From positions 1,984,001-2,048,000 of the forward strand of contig JAKLMB010000001.1 in assembly GCA_022813625.1 (NCBI GenBank): a stretch of 64,000 nt of DNA. The letters run 5' to 3'. The notes below the pieces were generated by a model. The model had not been told where the DNA came from. It worked only from the letters and a program-made list of their open reading frames with translations, and did not search any database. Shown here in pieces: positions 30,512 to 43,159 of this stretch. Position numbers and translations under genes: made by a program. Numbering within the stretch: position 1 is the first letter of the stretch; each line of letters begins with the position of its first letter. The DNA is from Aaosphaeria pasadenensis. Lineage: Eukaryota; Ascomycota; Dothideomycetes; Pleosporales.

Positions 30512-33500
30512 TTATAAGGCAACGTCATGGGAACCGCTAGTAAGGCTGCTTCGATTAGTACCTTCACTGAGAAAGGTTGCGACGCTTGTCCTCTTGAACC
30601 CGCCCACGCCATTTTCGCGGGAAGGAGGATTTGAGCCGATTTGATTATTGATAGGCGAAGTTGGACTCGCGGTAGCTGATGCATCGCTGCCGCCATAACG
30701 CTCCTTCAATGCCTTGATCTGTCGCAGGCGATTACGCCATGAGGAGATTGATTCGCCTCCATCTGCTTGGGACCATACCTGCGAGAACACGCTCGCATTG
30801 ATGGCAAGCAGACGACAATATGCAGCGAGGTGCTTTCCGCATATTATTTTGGGTTCTACTGCCGGGGAAATGTCCGGGAAACCGGGCTTTGAAATGACTT
30901 GAACCTTGTAATAACGGCTCTTTCCTTCTGGGTCGCCGTCCAGTCGGCGATCGACGAAGGAGGCTCGAGCCTCGGGAGCGATTACAATAGCAACATAATT
31001 GAAGGCCGAAGGAAATGTGTTGAAATCGTAATTCAGACCCGAATCATTGAAGATGATATTTACGAAGTCATTGCCAATGTGACGTTTCTTGCTTGCGTAT
31101 ACTTCGTCCGAGGATTCTGGGGTAGGCATCATGGTAGGTATGTGGAACACTAGCTCCATGCAGCGATCTCGCCAGCAGTATGTATATTCACCGTCGTTGT
31201 CATTCCGTACGTCAAGTCCGTGGGTATTGATCTTGGCACCTTTCAGGCGCACAAGCGTACCTAAATCGCTTAAAAAGGACGTATATGCAGCGGATCCGTT
31301 GTCAATGAGCAAGATGGCTTTCTCGTGCTTTTGGCCCATTTGGCCGTCTCCGATATAAACAACACCTACACTATAGCCATCGACTGTGGAGTTTCGGTCG
31401 AACGCTTCAATAGCACGGCGCGCCATTTGATCGTCGGGCAACTGTACTGGAGTTTCAGGAAAGGAGAGATGGGCATAGTAAGTGTTGAATAAGTCATCGG
31501 GAAGAATGCCAACATACGAGGCCGTATTCCACGCCTCATAGGCTAGGCCTATGGTGATTGGGACTTGATGAGGTGGTGGATTTGTGAGTAGGGGTTTGGA
31601 ATAAATATGACGAGTGCCGCACTATTGAATCTTAGTTGGCTTTGCATTTTCACGGGATCATTTGTTAAACTTACAGGTCGCCTGGTTGTTGTCAGTGAAA
31701 CGCCAGTCCTTGCAGCGGTCTCAATGGTGACGAGGGAATGCCCCATGATCCATGTTTTCTTCCAAATCTCGCCATCGCCAGGCTCAGAGAATTCCGGGTT
31801 TCGCGCGGTGTCGTCCCGATCGGAATAGGCAGTCATACTCATCATGTCCGCAATCACTTGAGCTTGTTCTTCCATCACTTGTCTACCGCTAGTATCGGTG
31901 TATTGCAAATTTCTTGTTATCCAAGGAAGTAGTTTTGGTCGCTCCTCCATCTTGAGAGCCATGAACCAGAACGTGATTACATGATAAGCAAGTGAGTAGA
32001 CGTATTGAGGAAGATCCTCTTCCGCGGGTTTGGCTTTGTGAGCACTGGCATTATCCGGGGATGTCGTAGATTCTCGTGGGGCTCCAGCGTGGCGAATCGA
32101 TCTATGGGCCAGTTGGGCGGCTGTAACACTCGCTGCTCGTTCGCGTTGGTCGCGTACGTGCCGCAAGTAATTAAAACTAACGCCGAATACCATCTTGAAA
32201 TCTTCTTCGCGGAAGTTCTTCAGCAGTTCGGGCATACGGCCAAGCGAGGTCAGGAATTCTAGAATATGGATGGCGGTTGCTGGTTTCGTAATGATTTGTG
32301 ATAGCTTTTGAATGATATTGTCCAGTGATTTGCTCACGGACAATGGCATCTCGTGGCAACAAACCGTCAATGCATGAATGCACCAAATGGATGTCCGATC
32401 CCAATGACCAATTCCATGAAGAAAGGCCTTCACCACATCATCCTCCTCGCTCTTTTCATAGTAGTCATGATAACTGATGAGCATCGTCAATATGTGAAAC
32501 ATACAGACAGCAACATCGGCCTTCTTCAACAGCGTATGACTTGGTGGCTCTCGGAATGTAGCGCTTCGGATTTGTTCGCACGTAACATTTCTCAGCATTT
32601 TCAATTGGGGCACACAGCTTCGGACCAGTGCTTGGTTGGATAATTGTGGCCCCAGATGTACAAGCACATAGCTATATATCTCCCAGTCAGGCGCATTTTG
32701 CATTAATGAGATGACCAACTCGAGCCATAGGGTAATTTCCATGTCCAGGATATCGTCAGGGAGTGGGTATTCCTCCTGATCAATATGAGCGAAAACGACT
32801 CGGCTGGATTGAGGAGAAGGCTCTTCGGGTAGTCCTTTCGGCCCAGGGTACATCCACAAAGGAGGTATTGGTTTTGATGCACGGCCTGGCGTGCTGCCCT
32901 GACGACCAGTGTACCTATTGAGAGAAGAATGGGGACTGTTTCCTGACGTCTTTCGCTGGTCGCGCCATGAGCCGGAGCCGTAGTCTTCTGATTTGCCGTG
33001 ATCAGAAGATGTATCGTCGAACTTGTCGATAGACACTGCTGTTTCTTCGGTTCGACAAAGGACTGCCGCAATACTTTCGCCTTCCGATGACGGATTAACC
33101 GAGATAGCATGATTAGAATCGGCGCGCAAGCGGAAAAGGAGTTTTAGTGCGGTCAGGCGCGCATCGTTCTCGCAAGCATCAGATGCTACGATGGAACGTA
33201 AAATCTCATAGAGTTGTCGAGTTTTGCGCGCAGACTGAATGACACTGCGCGTGAATAGGCGAACGAATGCGGTGGAGATGACGTTGCTGGCAGACCCTAA
33301 GTGGTGGTCGGTGACTCGTGATTGGAATGACCCTGACCATGGCGAAAAGTTGAACATCTGAGAAGGCAGTGGTGGTTTCTCTCGGTCTATACGTCTTTTC
33401 AGCAGAGAAGCAAGATCTGGAAAACTATCGTCGGATGCTCGGTCCGCGACATCGACTGCAAAGTCAACTAGCTCGTTCAAGACTTCTACATCGGCTTCTG

Positions 33501-35519
33501 TCTCGATATTGTTAAGCAGCAAGGCAGTGCATTGCAGAACTAGATCGCCGGGACAGATGTGTTCGACGGTGTTGTGAACGTCTCGTAAAGTCTTAATTGT
33601 CAAGATCCTTAGCGCACGAGGCCTACTGGTATCCTTCAAAACTCCAGAAACGAGACGACGACAAGCTTCCAGCCAATCCGGATTTGAAGGGAAGAAAGTA
33701 CGTTCATCGATGTGATACTTTATCGTCGCCTCGGCAACGACATCTGTTAAACGGTCAAAGTGGCCAGCAAGAAGTTCCATAATTGCAGCCTTGTGAATTG
33801 GATCAAGTTTGCAGCCCAACTCGTTTAGGCCGACAAAGATGTTCGTAATTTCATCATCGCGCCCCCTACGAGTACTTTCATTCCTGAGTAGTGGCGCGGT
33901 CAGAGGATCTCCATTATGTATGCTCTCAGACTCAACTTCGCCGCCTGTGGATGTGGTTGAGAGAGCAGCCCCGGCTGTGCCTGGTCAATAGATTAGCAGT
34001 TGATTAAAATCAAAACGAGATGATGATGCAACCTACCAGCTGTGTGAGACCCCGTGCCAGCAATCGATCCCGTTCTCTCTCCGGCTACTCTTTCTGCCAA
34101 AGCGGCTGCAAGCGCAGCTTCTCTTTCGTCGCTACGGCTTGCACAAGTATGAATAATTTGAATCAGATCGCTCCAGTCGCCTTCATTAAGAAGCAGACTT
34201 CGAATCCTGTCATCGCTCAGCATCGTTGCTATCAGCGAAATAACGAAACTCTCCTGAGTTTGATGTTCCTCCTTGATCGAAGATTTCAGAGCAGGGAAAA
34301 GCAGCGATATGGGAACTGTGGGAAGGCCATTTTGGCCGTCCTCGAGCAACAATCTCTGTAAAACCTGGATCGCGGCGCGATATGCACTAAATTTCCTGCT
34401 CTTGCGATTCGCTCCATCGAGTAAGGTATGTAACAACGCAGAGACAGCAGCCTGCCCAACATGGGACTGGAACAGATTGACCAAGGTGTTCCAACTTTGC
34501 TCCTGCAGACGCTCCAATTGTCGGTGAATGATGCAAAGAACTTCCAAGCCAGGTTTCAGGGAACGGCTAGGTATATGTACATAGGTAATGATAGTATCGA
34601 ATAGTTTGATAACGTTCTCTATATCGGCTTCATGGGTCGTCCCTTGGCATATGGCCATGGCGTGGTGCAGTAACGATACCAGGTCATCCTCGGTGAACAC
34701 CTTTGAATTGAATTTGCAAGTATCAGTGATGAAATGAAAGAGGTCCGTCATATTTTGGCTTTCCTTGGTAGGCTGATCGCTACCCTTTCTCAGCGAAGGC
34801 CTTCTGATACTGCTCGACGTATTGAAACGCTCTTGAAAGCACGCATGTATCGAAGTCAGAATGAAAGGAGCCAGGAGAGATTCGCAAGCTTCAACATTCC
34901 TTCCCCCGTTTGTAAGGGTGGATATGATATCAAGGCGCAAATCGAAGCGCCTGTCATTCTGTCGTAGATTAGCAGCGCCGAAGAAGACGTTGCGCTCCAC
35001 TGCGTTCAGATCTGGGAGAGCCACACAGCCTTTCAGAAGCGTGTAGGCAACCTCAGCGGCCTCCTCAGACTTTTCCGGAAGCATGAGATCACTCGCAGCA
35101 GCCCAAAGCCCCAATACATTGCGGACGGGATACTCCTTCAAAATTTCACATATCTTCTCCACCGCTGCGGCTCTCTCGGCAAATGGTTGACTGGTATGCA
35201 GGCGGGCAACCAGATCTTCAAACTCTGGAGGCCCACCCATAGGTGCCCTTTTGCTACCCAAGACATTGTTCTGGGTCGGTTGCTTCACGACGCTGTGTAC
35301 CTCAGCAACAGTGGGCGGCGCGCTGACTACAGGATCGGCCTTTTGGTGGGACGCAATAGAACCGGACCGGACTGGAGTGCCGGTAGCTGAGGATACAGAT
35401 GCTGGGGGTGTTGGGCTCTTTAGACGTCCACCGGTGAGCGAACGGAACGCACCCAACAGAGCCGCGGAGGAGGAACGTCGATCGGGCGTGCGAGGGTCAT
35501 TTCCAGAAGTTGGAGACAT
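30512..35519 (-). CDS. TSC2: Tuberin homolog Tsc2 (Rheb GAP)
   Basis: GTPase-activating subunit of the TSC complex, which switches off Rheb and thereby TORC1. Exons 35519-34037, 33980-31675 and 31621-30512 (introns 56 and 53 bp) encode 1632 residues. The N-terminal ~90 residues are Ser/Thr/Pro-rich; alpha-helical tuberin-type repeats follow from GGPPEFEDLVARLHTSQPFA to about residue 1200. The C-terminal Rap/Ran-GAP domain runs from GYSVGVVYIGDGQMGQKHEK to VISKPGFPDISP and contains HIGNDFVNIIFNDSG, in which Asn ~1447 is the catalytic 'Asn thumb' of human TSC2-type GAPs. The GAP domain appears intact. A GTG at 35528 precedes the chosen ATG. It is divergent from CSE1. Confidence 0.92.
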
Positions 35520-36132
35520 ATGTCTCACGGAACGAGAGTACGATTTTCGTATTCCTGGTGGATATAACAGATCTACTACAACAGGGTGGGACGCTTCGGG
35601 GGGTGCGGTCGTCGGGAGAGAGAGAGGCTATCGATCATGTGTTCAGGCACGGCGGAGTTTAGGTCAATGAGCAGCGCAGTCACGGTGGGGTTGGGGTTGT
35701 CCATTTAAATGCGATGATGCCAGTGAAATTGGCAGGCGGAGGGCGATGCGCACAAGATAGAAGATATATCTCAAGGTCGAAGGCGAGACATGGCAGCTAG
35801 TGGGGAGGAGGAGTTGGCGGAATAAGGTGACGATGGAAGAACAATCAGGGAACGGGTGTGAAGCAAAAGTGGGTGGGATTGCCATGAGGAAGTTGCAGCC
35901 CACCGCCTGCCGGTTTGAGCTTAGCGGGAAAGCTTCGACCTGCGGGCCGCCGTCTGGCCTGGTAACAACAAAAATACAATACAGAAACAACCCACCACAC
36001 TACTACTCTACACTCACTCTACAGGTACTTACAACCTACCTACCTATCTACAGTCCTTCTTCTCAACACCTACCTGACTTCTTCTTTACTCTCATCCGCC
36101 ACATAATAACGACACCCCTAATTCCTGCAGAA
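35520..36132. other. Divergent promoter region TSC2 / CSE1
   Basis: The right part (about 35985-36120) is a strongly pyrimidine-rich CSE1 leader with repeated CTACC units. No other gene or motif was seen. Confidence 0.55.
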
Positions 36133-39100
36133 ATGTCCGTCGACATTTCTGCGCTCTCGCAGTTGCTCCAGGCCAGCTTGAACCCGCAACAAAGCAAACA
36201 AGGTAGGCTAGCTTCTATATACCCTTATATTTACTCCTCCGCCCCCCCTCACTTCAAAGGCCGCCATTGAGTGTCCTTCATTACACATTAATAGTTCACT
36301 CCATACCAACTGATAATCACAGCGGAGGCCGCCATTGTACAAGAGCAGTCGAAACCGAACTTTTCCCTCGCCCTCCTCCAGCTCGTTGCCGATGGCAACC
36401 AGCCCACCACTATCCGCCTTGCAAGCGCATTATACTTCAAGAACTTCATAAAGCGATACTGGGTGGACGAAGATGGCAACTACAAGCTGCCCGCCGAGGA
36501 GGTCACGGCCATCAAGCGCGAGCTCATCGGACTGATGGTTTCAGTCCCGCCAAACCTCCAAGCTCAGCTCGGTGAAGCCATTAGCGCTATTGCAGACAGT
36601 GACTTCTGGGAGCGGTGGGACACTCTTGTCGACGACCTCATCTCTCGCCTGACACCTGATAACGCGACCGTCAACAATGGTGTCTTGCGTGTTGCCCATT
36701 CCATTTTCAAGCGGTGGCGACCGCTTTTCCGTTCAGATGACCTCTTCACCGAGATTAACCATGTTCTCACCAAGTTTGGCGGTCCGTTTTTGACCTTGAT
36801 GGAGCACACCGACGCAGCCATTACCAATTCACAAAACAATCCCCAGGCGCTCAAGGAAGCCTTCGGCACTCTCGACCTCATAGTAAAACTGTTCTATGAC
36901 CTTTCTTGCCAAGACTTGCCACCCGTCTTCGAGGACAACCTTCCGGCCATCGCTGGTCTCTTACACAAGTATCTCACATACGACAGCGCTGCGCTACGTA
37001 CCGACGATGACGAGGAGGCCGGCATACAGGAATACGTGAAGGCGGGAATTTTCGAGGCACTCATGCTTTACGTTCAGAAGTATGAGGACGTTTTCGGGCC
37101 CCACCTTGGCCAGTTCATCGAGACCACCTGGAATTTCCTCATGTCCGTTGGCTTGGAAACCAAGTACGATATCCTAGTCAGCAAGGCTCTTCAATTTTTG
37201 ACTGCTGTCGCGGGCACCCAACACGCAGAATCTTTCAATAACCAGGGTGTGCTGGTTTCAATCATTGAGAAGGTCATCCTGCCGAACCTGACCTTGCGCG
37301 AATCTGATGTTGAATTGTATGAGGACGAACCGATCGAGTTCATTCGAAGAGATCTTGAGGGCTCCGACAATGACACTAGACGGCGGGCAGCGACTGAGTT
37401 CCTCCGACAGTTGATGAGTCGATTTGAGGATTTGGTTACGAACACGGCAAAGACTTACATCGATGGTTACCTGCAAAACTACGCAAGCAACAAGCAAGAC
37501 AACTGGAAGTCCAAAGACACCGCAGTCTATCTCTTCTCTGCCATTGCTGCCAAAGGAAAGGCCACCGCAGCCCAAGGTGTCATTAGCACAAATCCGAACG
37601 TGAACATCCTAGAATTCTTCCAGAGCCACATTGCAGAGGATCTACAGGGCGAGCCCGGCCATTCAATCCTCAAAGTCGATTCGATCAAGTTCGTTTACGT
37701 CTTCCGCAGTCAATTGTCACCGGCATTGTGGCGGGCCGCATTCCCTCTTCTTGTCAATCAGTTAGCAAGCAGTGACTATGTTGTCCATACATATGCAGCC
37801 ATTGCTGTTGAGAGGGCTCTCTTCATGACTGACGAGAACCGACAATCGATCATTCCACAAGGCGACGTAACCGCTTCTGCCAAGGATCTTCTTTCACATC
37901 TTTTCAAGCTCGTCACCAAAGACTCGAAACCCGAGAAAATCCAGGAGAATGAATTCTTAATGAAGTGTGTCATGCGAGTGTTGGTTTTCATTCGGGACGG
38001 AATTCTACCAATCACTGATCTTGTGTTGACCAACTTCATCAACATCGTCAAGGTCATTCGGCATAACCCAAGCAATCCTCGATTTCAGTACTACCTGTTC
38101 GAGGGTCTTGGCGCATTAATCCGTTTTGCAGGCCCAACGCAGAGCGAGAAGTTGGAGACGACACTTTATTCTCCATTTGCAGCCATTCTTCAGGAGGGCG
38201 TTGAGGAGTTCGTACCATATGTGTTCCAATTGTTCGCTGCTTTGCTGGAAGCCAACCCTGCCGGCCATCTCACAAAATACTACCAAGAACTACTGAACAT
38301 CGTCATCCTGCCCCAGGTTTGGGAATCACGTGGAAATGTCCCAGCACTTGTCCGTCTTCTCACCTCCATGATCCCTCGCGACGTGCAGGGTATCGTGGAA
38401 AGGAAGCAAGTGGAGCCAATTCTTGGAATTTTCCAGAAGCTGGTCTCTACCAAAGCTCACGAAGCTCTCTCGTTCGAGCTGATCGAGACGATGATTGCAC
38501 ATATTCCGCTCGAGATCATGCAGCCATATTTCGTCACCATTGTCCAGCTCATGCTGACACGTTTGTCGAGCATGAAAACGGAAATGTTTCAACAACGATT
38601 CATTGCGTTCTATCATTTCATCTCTGCACGCCAAGACAAAGGGTTGGGAGCTGATTTTTTCATCACCGTTTCCGATCAAGTCCAACAAGAGTAAGTGTTT
38701 GTCGCATTCATATTATCTATCCTGAATACTAATTTTTTTTCCCAGTGTGTTCAAGGGTGTCTACCTTACTATCATTCTTCCGGACACTCAAAAGCTCCCT
38801 CGCCCCGTAGACCGCAAGACTGCTGTAGTTTCCTTCACCAAGACCTTGACCGACTCGGAAGCATTTGTTTCTCGCTATCCTAAAGGCTGGGGTCTCACTA
38901 CTCAACGCTTGATTGAACTCCTGATCAATCCCCCTGTTCCTCAAGCACACGACGACATCATTCCAGATGCTGATGTCGACGAGGTCGGCTTCGGTGTTGG
39001 CTTCACTCAATTGAACACATGCAGGAAGCAGCCTAAGGATCCTTTCCCAGAGATTACGGACGTCAAATCCTGGGTCGGACAGTATCTCAAGGATGCCAAC

Positions 39101-39187
39101 ACACGACACAATGGGAAAATCGTGAACCTTGTTCAAGAACGATTGGGACCAGATGTCCAGAGCGCTTTGAACGAGTATCTTCGATAA
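36133..39187 (+). CDS. CSE1: Exportin-2 / importin-alpha re-exporter Cse1
   Basis: Karyopherin that returns importin-alpha from nucleus to cytoplasm together with Ran-GTP. Exons 36133-36202, 36323-38690 and 38746-39187 encode 959 residues, practically the length of yeast Cse1. The importin-beta N-terminal domain is visible (ALLQLVADGNQPTTIRLASA then LYFKNFIKRYWVDEDG), followed by Cse1-specific stretches such as IEFIRRDLEGSDNDTRRRAA and EFLRQLMSRFEDLVTN, and the C-terminal CAS/CSE1 region (FKGVYLTIILPDTQKLPRPV). HEAT repeats run throughout. Intron 1 (120 bp) is long for this window; intron 2 is 55 bp. Confidence 0.95.
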
Positions 39188-40359
39188 TTGGTCGATTCTA
39201 CGTTGGAGGGAATGAGTATAGATATTTGCATGGAAGGATGTCACGGGATTTGGTCATGGATTTGGGTGTGGAACACTTGATACCAGCAAAGTCATGATTG
39301 TGCGGTGGAGTTTAGAGTAGATTCGGTATGATAGGTGCCGTGATCGCCAGAAAAGAATGTCCATATCCGTCAAATGTTATTAAAGCTGCCACACCTAGTC
39401 GTTGTAGTGGACTGTCTCTATTCCAAGCCGGCATTACGAGCAAGGGCTATCCCCCCGTTGGTTCAAAGGTCAACTCTTCTGAACAGATTGGCTGTCTTCA
39501 ATTCCGTGAAGATTGGCTTGTTATATACCTAGGTAGCTTTACCACGTTCGAGCAATACACCCAAGTAACCTCTCGAGTTCCACAAAAACAGTCAGTCTTC
39601 ATGCCTGCAGGCCTAATAACGTCCCCGCACCCCCAAAACCTTCTCGCAAGTTGCATCCAAACAAGCTAGGTAGGAACCAACAACCAAACCACACCAGCGG
39701 GTAAATTGTACGATCCAGCCCCCACAACTTGCATCCCATCGACCAGCACCGCGCTATACAATACCCTGCACCGACCAATACCACCTCGCGCTTGATCCAA
39801 GATCATATAGTGGACAGGCCCGTAGGAATCCCGTCCCCTTCGCCCATGCAACAAAGATCACGGTGCGGTGCATTATCGCAAGTAGCGCACGCATCCAACC
39901 ACCTGTCGTGTAGCAGTCTTCCACACCGAGTCGGCATAGAGCAAAAATATACGATGGATGTCGTAAAAAGGCAACGAGAAGAATGCCATTCCGGACCGGC
40001 GTTCTTTGTACGCACACGCTATACACATTTACTACCCACCTAGGTATATAGATTGGCAGCTGAGCTCCAACAACCACCCATCCGTGCTAATATTCCTCTC
40101 ACCCCCCCCTTTGCTTGCTGACCTCGTGGGCTTCATCTCCAAATTGCCACGAGAGCGGACTTTGCGTCTATCTCCACGAAAAGTCGCCCGCATCTTAAGT
40201 CCCCCAGTCTTCATGGTCAATTCGCTGCGCAGGGTTTCACACAATTTGCAATCGCCCGGTTCTCGCATGGGGTCTTTGCTATAGAACGTCACCGGAACAA
40301 TACAAAGGAAATCCAAGAAACATCGTCAAAAACGTGTTGCGAAAGATAGTACAGATAAA
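39188..40359. other. Intergenic region CSE1 / membrane protein
   Basis: About 1.2 kb. Palindromic ACCTAGGT sites occur near 39527 and 40038. Frames of up to about 110 codons exist on both strands but have no protein character. No RNA gene was recognised. Confidence 0.5.
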
Positions 40360-40971
40360 ATGGAGGGAAACACATTCAACGAACCCGCTCGGATCGAAAT
40401 CCCAGGCGAAGTCCCAGCCCTCCTCGCCGCGATCATGCCCCTCGCATTCGTCTTCTTCGTCATCGGCATCCTGTGGTGGCACTACTCGCGCAAAAACCGG
40501 TGGGAAGCGGCCGTAAAGAAGCAGATCGAGGAGGCACGGAGCGCGGTGCGGAAGAGTAGCGGTTACGACGAGGAGAAGTCGCTAGAGGCGGGCGGGAAGC
40601 CGGAACTGGATGGCGGCGGGAAGGGTGCGGTTCCGGTGGGTTTCTGCGAGTTGGAACAGCCGGGGCTGCGGGAGGTGGATGGGAGGGAGCTGTTTGAGGT
40701 TGGCGGGTTGGAGGGCGTGGGGATCGAGATTGGGGGCGCGGAGGTTCATGAGTTGGGTGGTGGGCAGGGGGTTGCGGGTGAGGTTGATGGGGTGGGTAAG
40801 GATGGGGTTGTTGGGATGGTTGATGGTAAGGCTGAGGGGGAGGTTTGTGGGAAGGATGATGGTGATGTTGGTGAAGTGGTCAGGTGTGAGCTTGAAGGGT
40901 GTGGGGTCCCGGAATTGGAAGATAATGTGCGAGATAGCGAAGTGCGAAGTAAAGAGCAAACGTGTGGATAA
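40360..40971 (+). CDS. Small single-pass membrane protein with Gly/Glu/Val-rich tail
   Basis: Not recognised as a named family. 203 residues, intronless, ATG at 40360. Residues about 1-19 are polar, residues 20-40 (ALLAAIMPLAFVFFVIGILW) form one transmembrane helix, then a basic stop-transfer stretch (HYSRKNRWEAAVKKQ). The rest is low-complexity with repeated E-[LV]-[DEG] units (PELDGGG, CELEQPG, REVDGRE, HELGGGQ, GEVDGVG), a style seen in the cytoplasmic tails of some single-pass fungal membrane proteins. The sense strand of the tail is extremely G-rich. The frame is probably real because the transmembrane segment and C-ending codons at the start look protein-coding, but the tail may be evolving freely. 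Confidence 0.6.
   Translation: MEGNTFNEPARIEIPGEVPALLAAIMPLAFVFFVIGILWWHYSRKNRWEAAVKKQIEEARSAVRKSSGYDEEKSLEAGGKPELDGGGKGAVPVGFCELEQPGLREVDGRELFEVGGLEGVGIEIGGAEVHELGGGQGVAGEVDGVGKDGVVGMVDGKAEGEVCGKDDGDVGEVVRCELEGCGVPELEDNVRDSEVRSKEQTCG
40610..40930 (+). repeat. G-rich low-complexity tract with many GGG runs
   Basis: The plus strand has many GGG/GGGG runs spaced by a few bases (for example around 40700-40830) and few C. It lies in the coding tail of the membrane protein at 40360-40971. G-quadruplex formation is possible by pattern. Confidence 0.65.
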
Positions 40972-42547
40972 TTACTGTATTGAGGTTGATATCGTCTAAG
41001 ACTTTTACGATGCTTGGTTACCATTCGAAAAAGCGTGCATACACGAATACTTGCACATTACCAGACCACAGGAGTTGATTCCTATCTTGACTTAGGAAAA
41101 CGTTGACAGTTTTGGATAGATTGCATCAAGTCTAGAAACATCAAAATACTTGATTTATCTTAGAACTTTTAAATAGTACTCGTCGTCATCTGGTCATCTG
41201 ATAAAGGTATGCATGAGCACAGATATCGGTATTTACAACAGACCGACTTTTGAACATTGTAGCACTCAAACCTCAGACACTATTGGAAGAAAAATAAAAA
41301 AGGACCACAGCCGCGAATGCGAGAATTGGTCCCTTGTTCCCAACATAGCGTCGTCTACAGCATGCACGGCAGCACAGGTGATAGACATTGATGCCTGATC
41401 AAGCATACCAACATGCCAAGGGCGTTCCTCCTATGTATGCATGTAGAACGGGTAACTCGTGTCAGCTCTCGTTACGCCCGTGGGCCACTTCTTGTTGGTT
41501 TTATAGACATCGTATCAACGATTGAAGGGCGCGTCTGTTTGCGAATGGGTTGATATTCTCCGATGCACCAAAATTCTCTCGCTACCACAACTAGATTGGG
41601 TGTTGGATGACATTTGACTCCAAGTGTACTACATTTGGACTGACCGGCGAGTGCAAATCTTGCCTTCTTGCCACTGTACCTCGTGTGCTCGTATCTGCCA
41701 TGCATTCAGCCCTATGCTATTTAGTACATTGTGCAATTCCAGCTAGGGAGAGGCAAGGATGTTGGCTGAGGAATCTGAATTGGTGCCGATAGCCAACCAA
41801 GGGGTCGGTTATCACGCCCTTGACATTGACCTTCACGAAGGGATGTTGACTGAGGTGCCCCATTGACACATGAGCGGTAGGACCATTCTCGGGGGACACC
41901 ATTCCTGAAGCGACTTGCAGTGATCGGTGTGTGCGCGGCAGTCAGTCGTGTAGTTGACGATCGCAACGACACAACAACATAACGTTGCTACCCATAGCTT
42001 CCGCAAGATTCGCTGTAGAGAAATATTGGATCGTCGTCCAAATCGTCACTCTCTATATCATCCTATACCTCGCTAAAAATGCAACACCTGTACAGCTCAA
42101 AAGTCAAATGTCTGGTGATTCAAGCGATCCTTTCTATGTCGGGTTGTGAGAGCACAAAAACCTGTCTCCTATTGGTTGCCTGGTAAGGCATGACACCACA
42201 TTAAGTTAGACTGTTGCCTGGAGCTAAGCCCCTTTCGATCACCGACGGGGTGTTTTATACGCCGCGTGCTTCGAAAGACAGCTCAACCATGACGAAGTTG
42301 AGCCCACCAATTTGAAGTATAAGTATCCTTCATACCCCAAGTTTCCTAATCAGTCAAACCAACACAAGATTGGATTGGCCATTTCTTATTTTGCCGGGTT
42401 GTGACCTTGGGTTGATTAAGAAGGTTCCATCTGGTGGTCCGAGCGTCTACCTCACGACTGGGTTCCCTCATCCGTCCAAATTGGTATATTTTGTTCACAT
42501 ATTTCTTCTCATCAGTCCCTCGATTACAGCCTTTCTTCAGCGTTGAA
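40972..42547. other. Intergenic region membrane protein / orphan gene
   Basis: About 1.6 kb with no supported gene. Frames of 60-83 codons occur on both strands without family resemblance. A GCCCC...GGGGT pair near 42228-42252 could form a small hairpin. No tRNA was recognised. Confidence 0.5.
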
Positions 42548-43078
42548 ATGGCATCCGGAAACCAATTTTCTTCGAAGAAATTCTATGACGGAAATTCGGC
42601 GAATACTATGTCGCCACCACCGTAGGTTTACCTCTCGAGGGTTTCCTTATTTGGTCAATGTGCAATTGTCAATGTGCAATTGCACCTTCCCACGCGTGGA
42701 CAAATTTTACAATCCAATACTGAACCTACACGTCTAAGGGGGAAATCAAAACCAAAAGCTGCTTCGAAAGCAAAATCTCAGAAACAACATAAGCAAACAG
42801 AGAGGCACGACAGTGCAGTCGAATCAAGCCCTGACAGTTTCGAAGAAACTGTCTACGAACACAAACGACCTCCTTTAACATTCAAATCGCTCCAAAATCT
42901 GGACTCAATCGTGGGGAGACAAAGTCAAGAGCAGTTTTACGAAACGAGGAAACAAAACGTGCAGCGGGCGGCACAGAGCCTTGGTTTCGAACTCCCAACA
43001 AGGATCCTCGAGCCGGAGAGGTGGGAAATGGCGGGCTGGTTGGACGAGCAATGCGACCGATTACACCGAAGTTCTTGA
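42548..43078 (+). CDS. Hypothetical small basic protein (137 aa, one intron)
   Basis: Not recognised. Exons 42548-42621 and 42739-43078, joined across a 117-bp intron (donor GTAGGT, branch TACTGAAC, acceptor CTAAG), give 138 codons including the stop. The first exon encodes MASGNQFSSKKFYDGNSANT and MSPPP. The second starts with a Lys-rich stretch (GKSKPKAASKAKSQKQHKQT) that could be a nuclear localisation signal, then an acidic Ser-rich part and a predicted helical C-terminus (YETRKQNVQRAAQSLGFELP and RWEMAGWLDEQCDRLHR). The whole-codon splice and protein-like second exon support a gene, but the intron is long and the donor non-consensus. It converges on the esterase gene with 81 bp between stops. 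Confidence 0.5.
42655..42682. repeat. 14-bp tandem repeat in intron
   Basis: TCAATGTGCAATTG occurs twice in perfect tandem (42655-42668, 42669-42682) inside the proposed intron of the small gene; it accounts for part of the intron's unusual length. Confidence 0.85.
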
Positions 43079-43159
43079 GATCACCAAACCGTATTGCTAT
43101 GGTTTTCCGCTCGGCGTAGCGACTTTTCATCTTTGGTTTTTGAATTACCTCTCTATTAA

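Noticed and set aside
41213..41972. Several 60-83-codon frames in the 1.6-kb gap
   Set aside because: They overlap one another on both strands and have no protein-like composition or motif.
39188..42547. tRNA genes in the long gene-free stretches
   Set aside because: No GGTTCRANNCC-type B box paired with an A box at suitable distance was found by eye.
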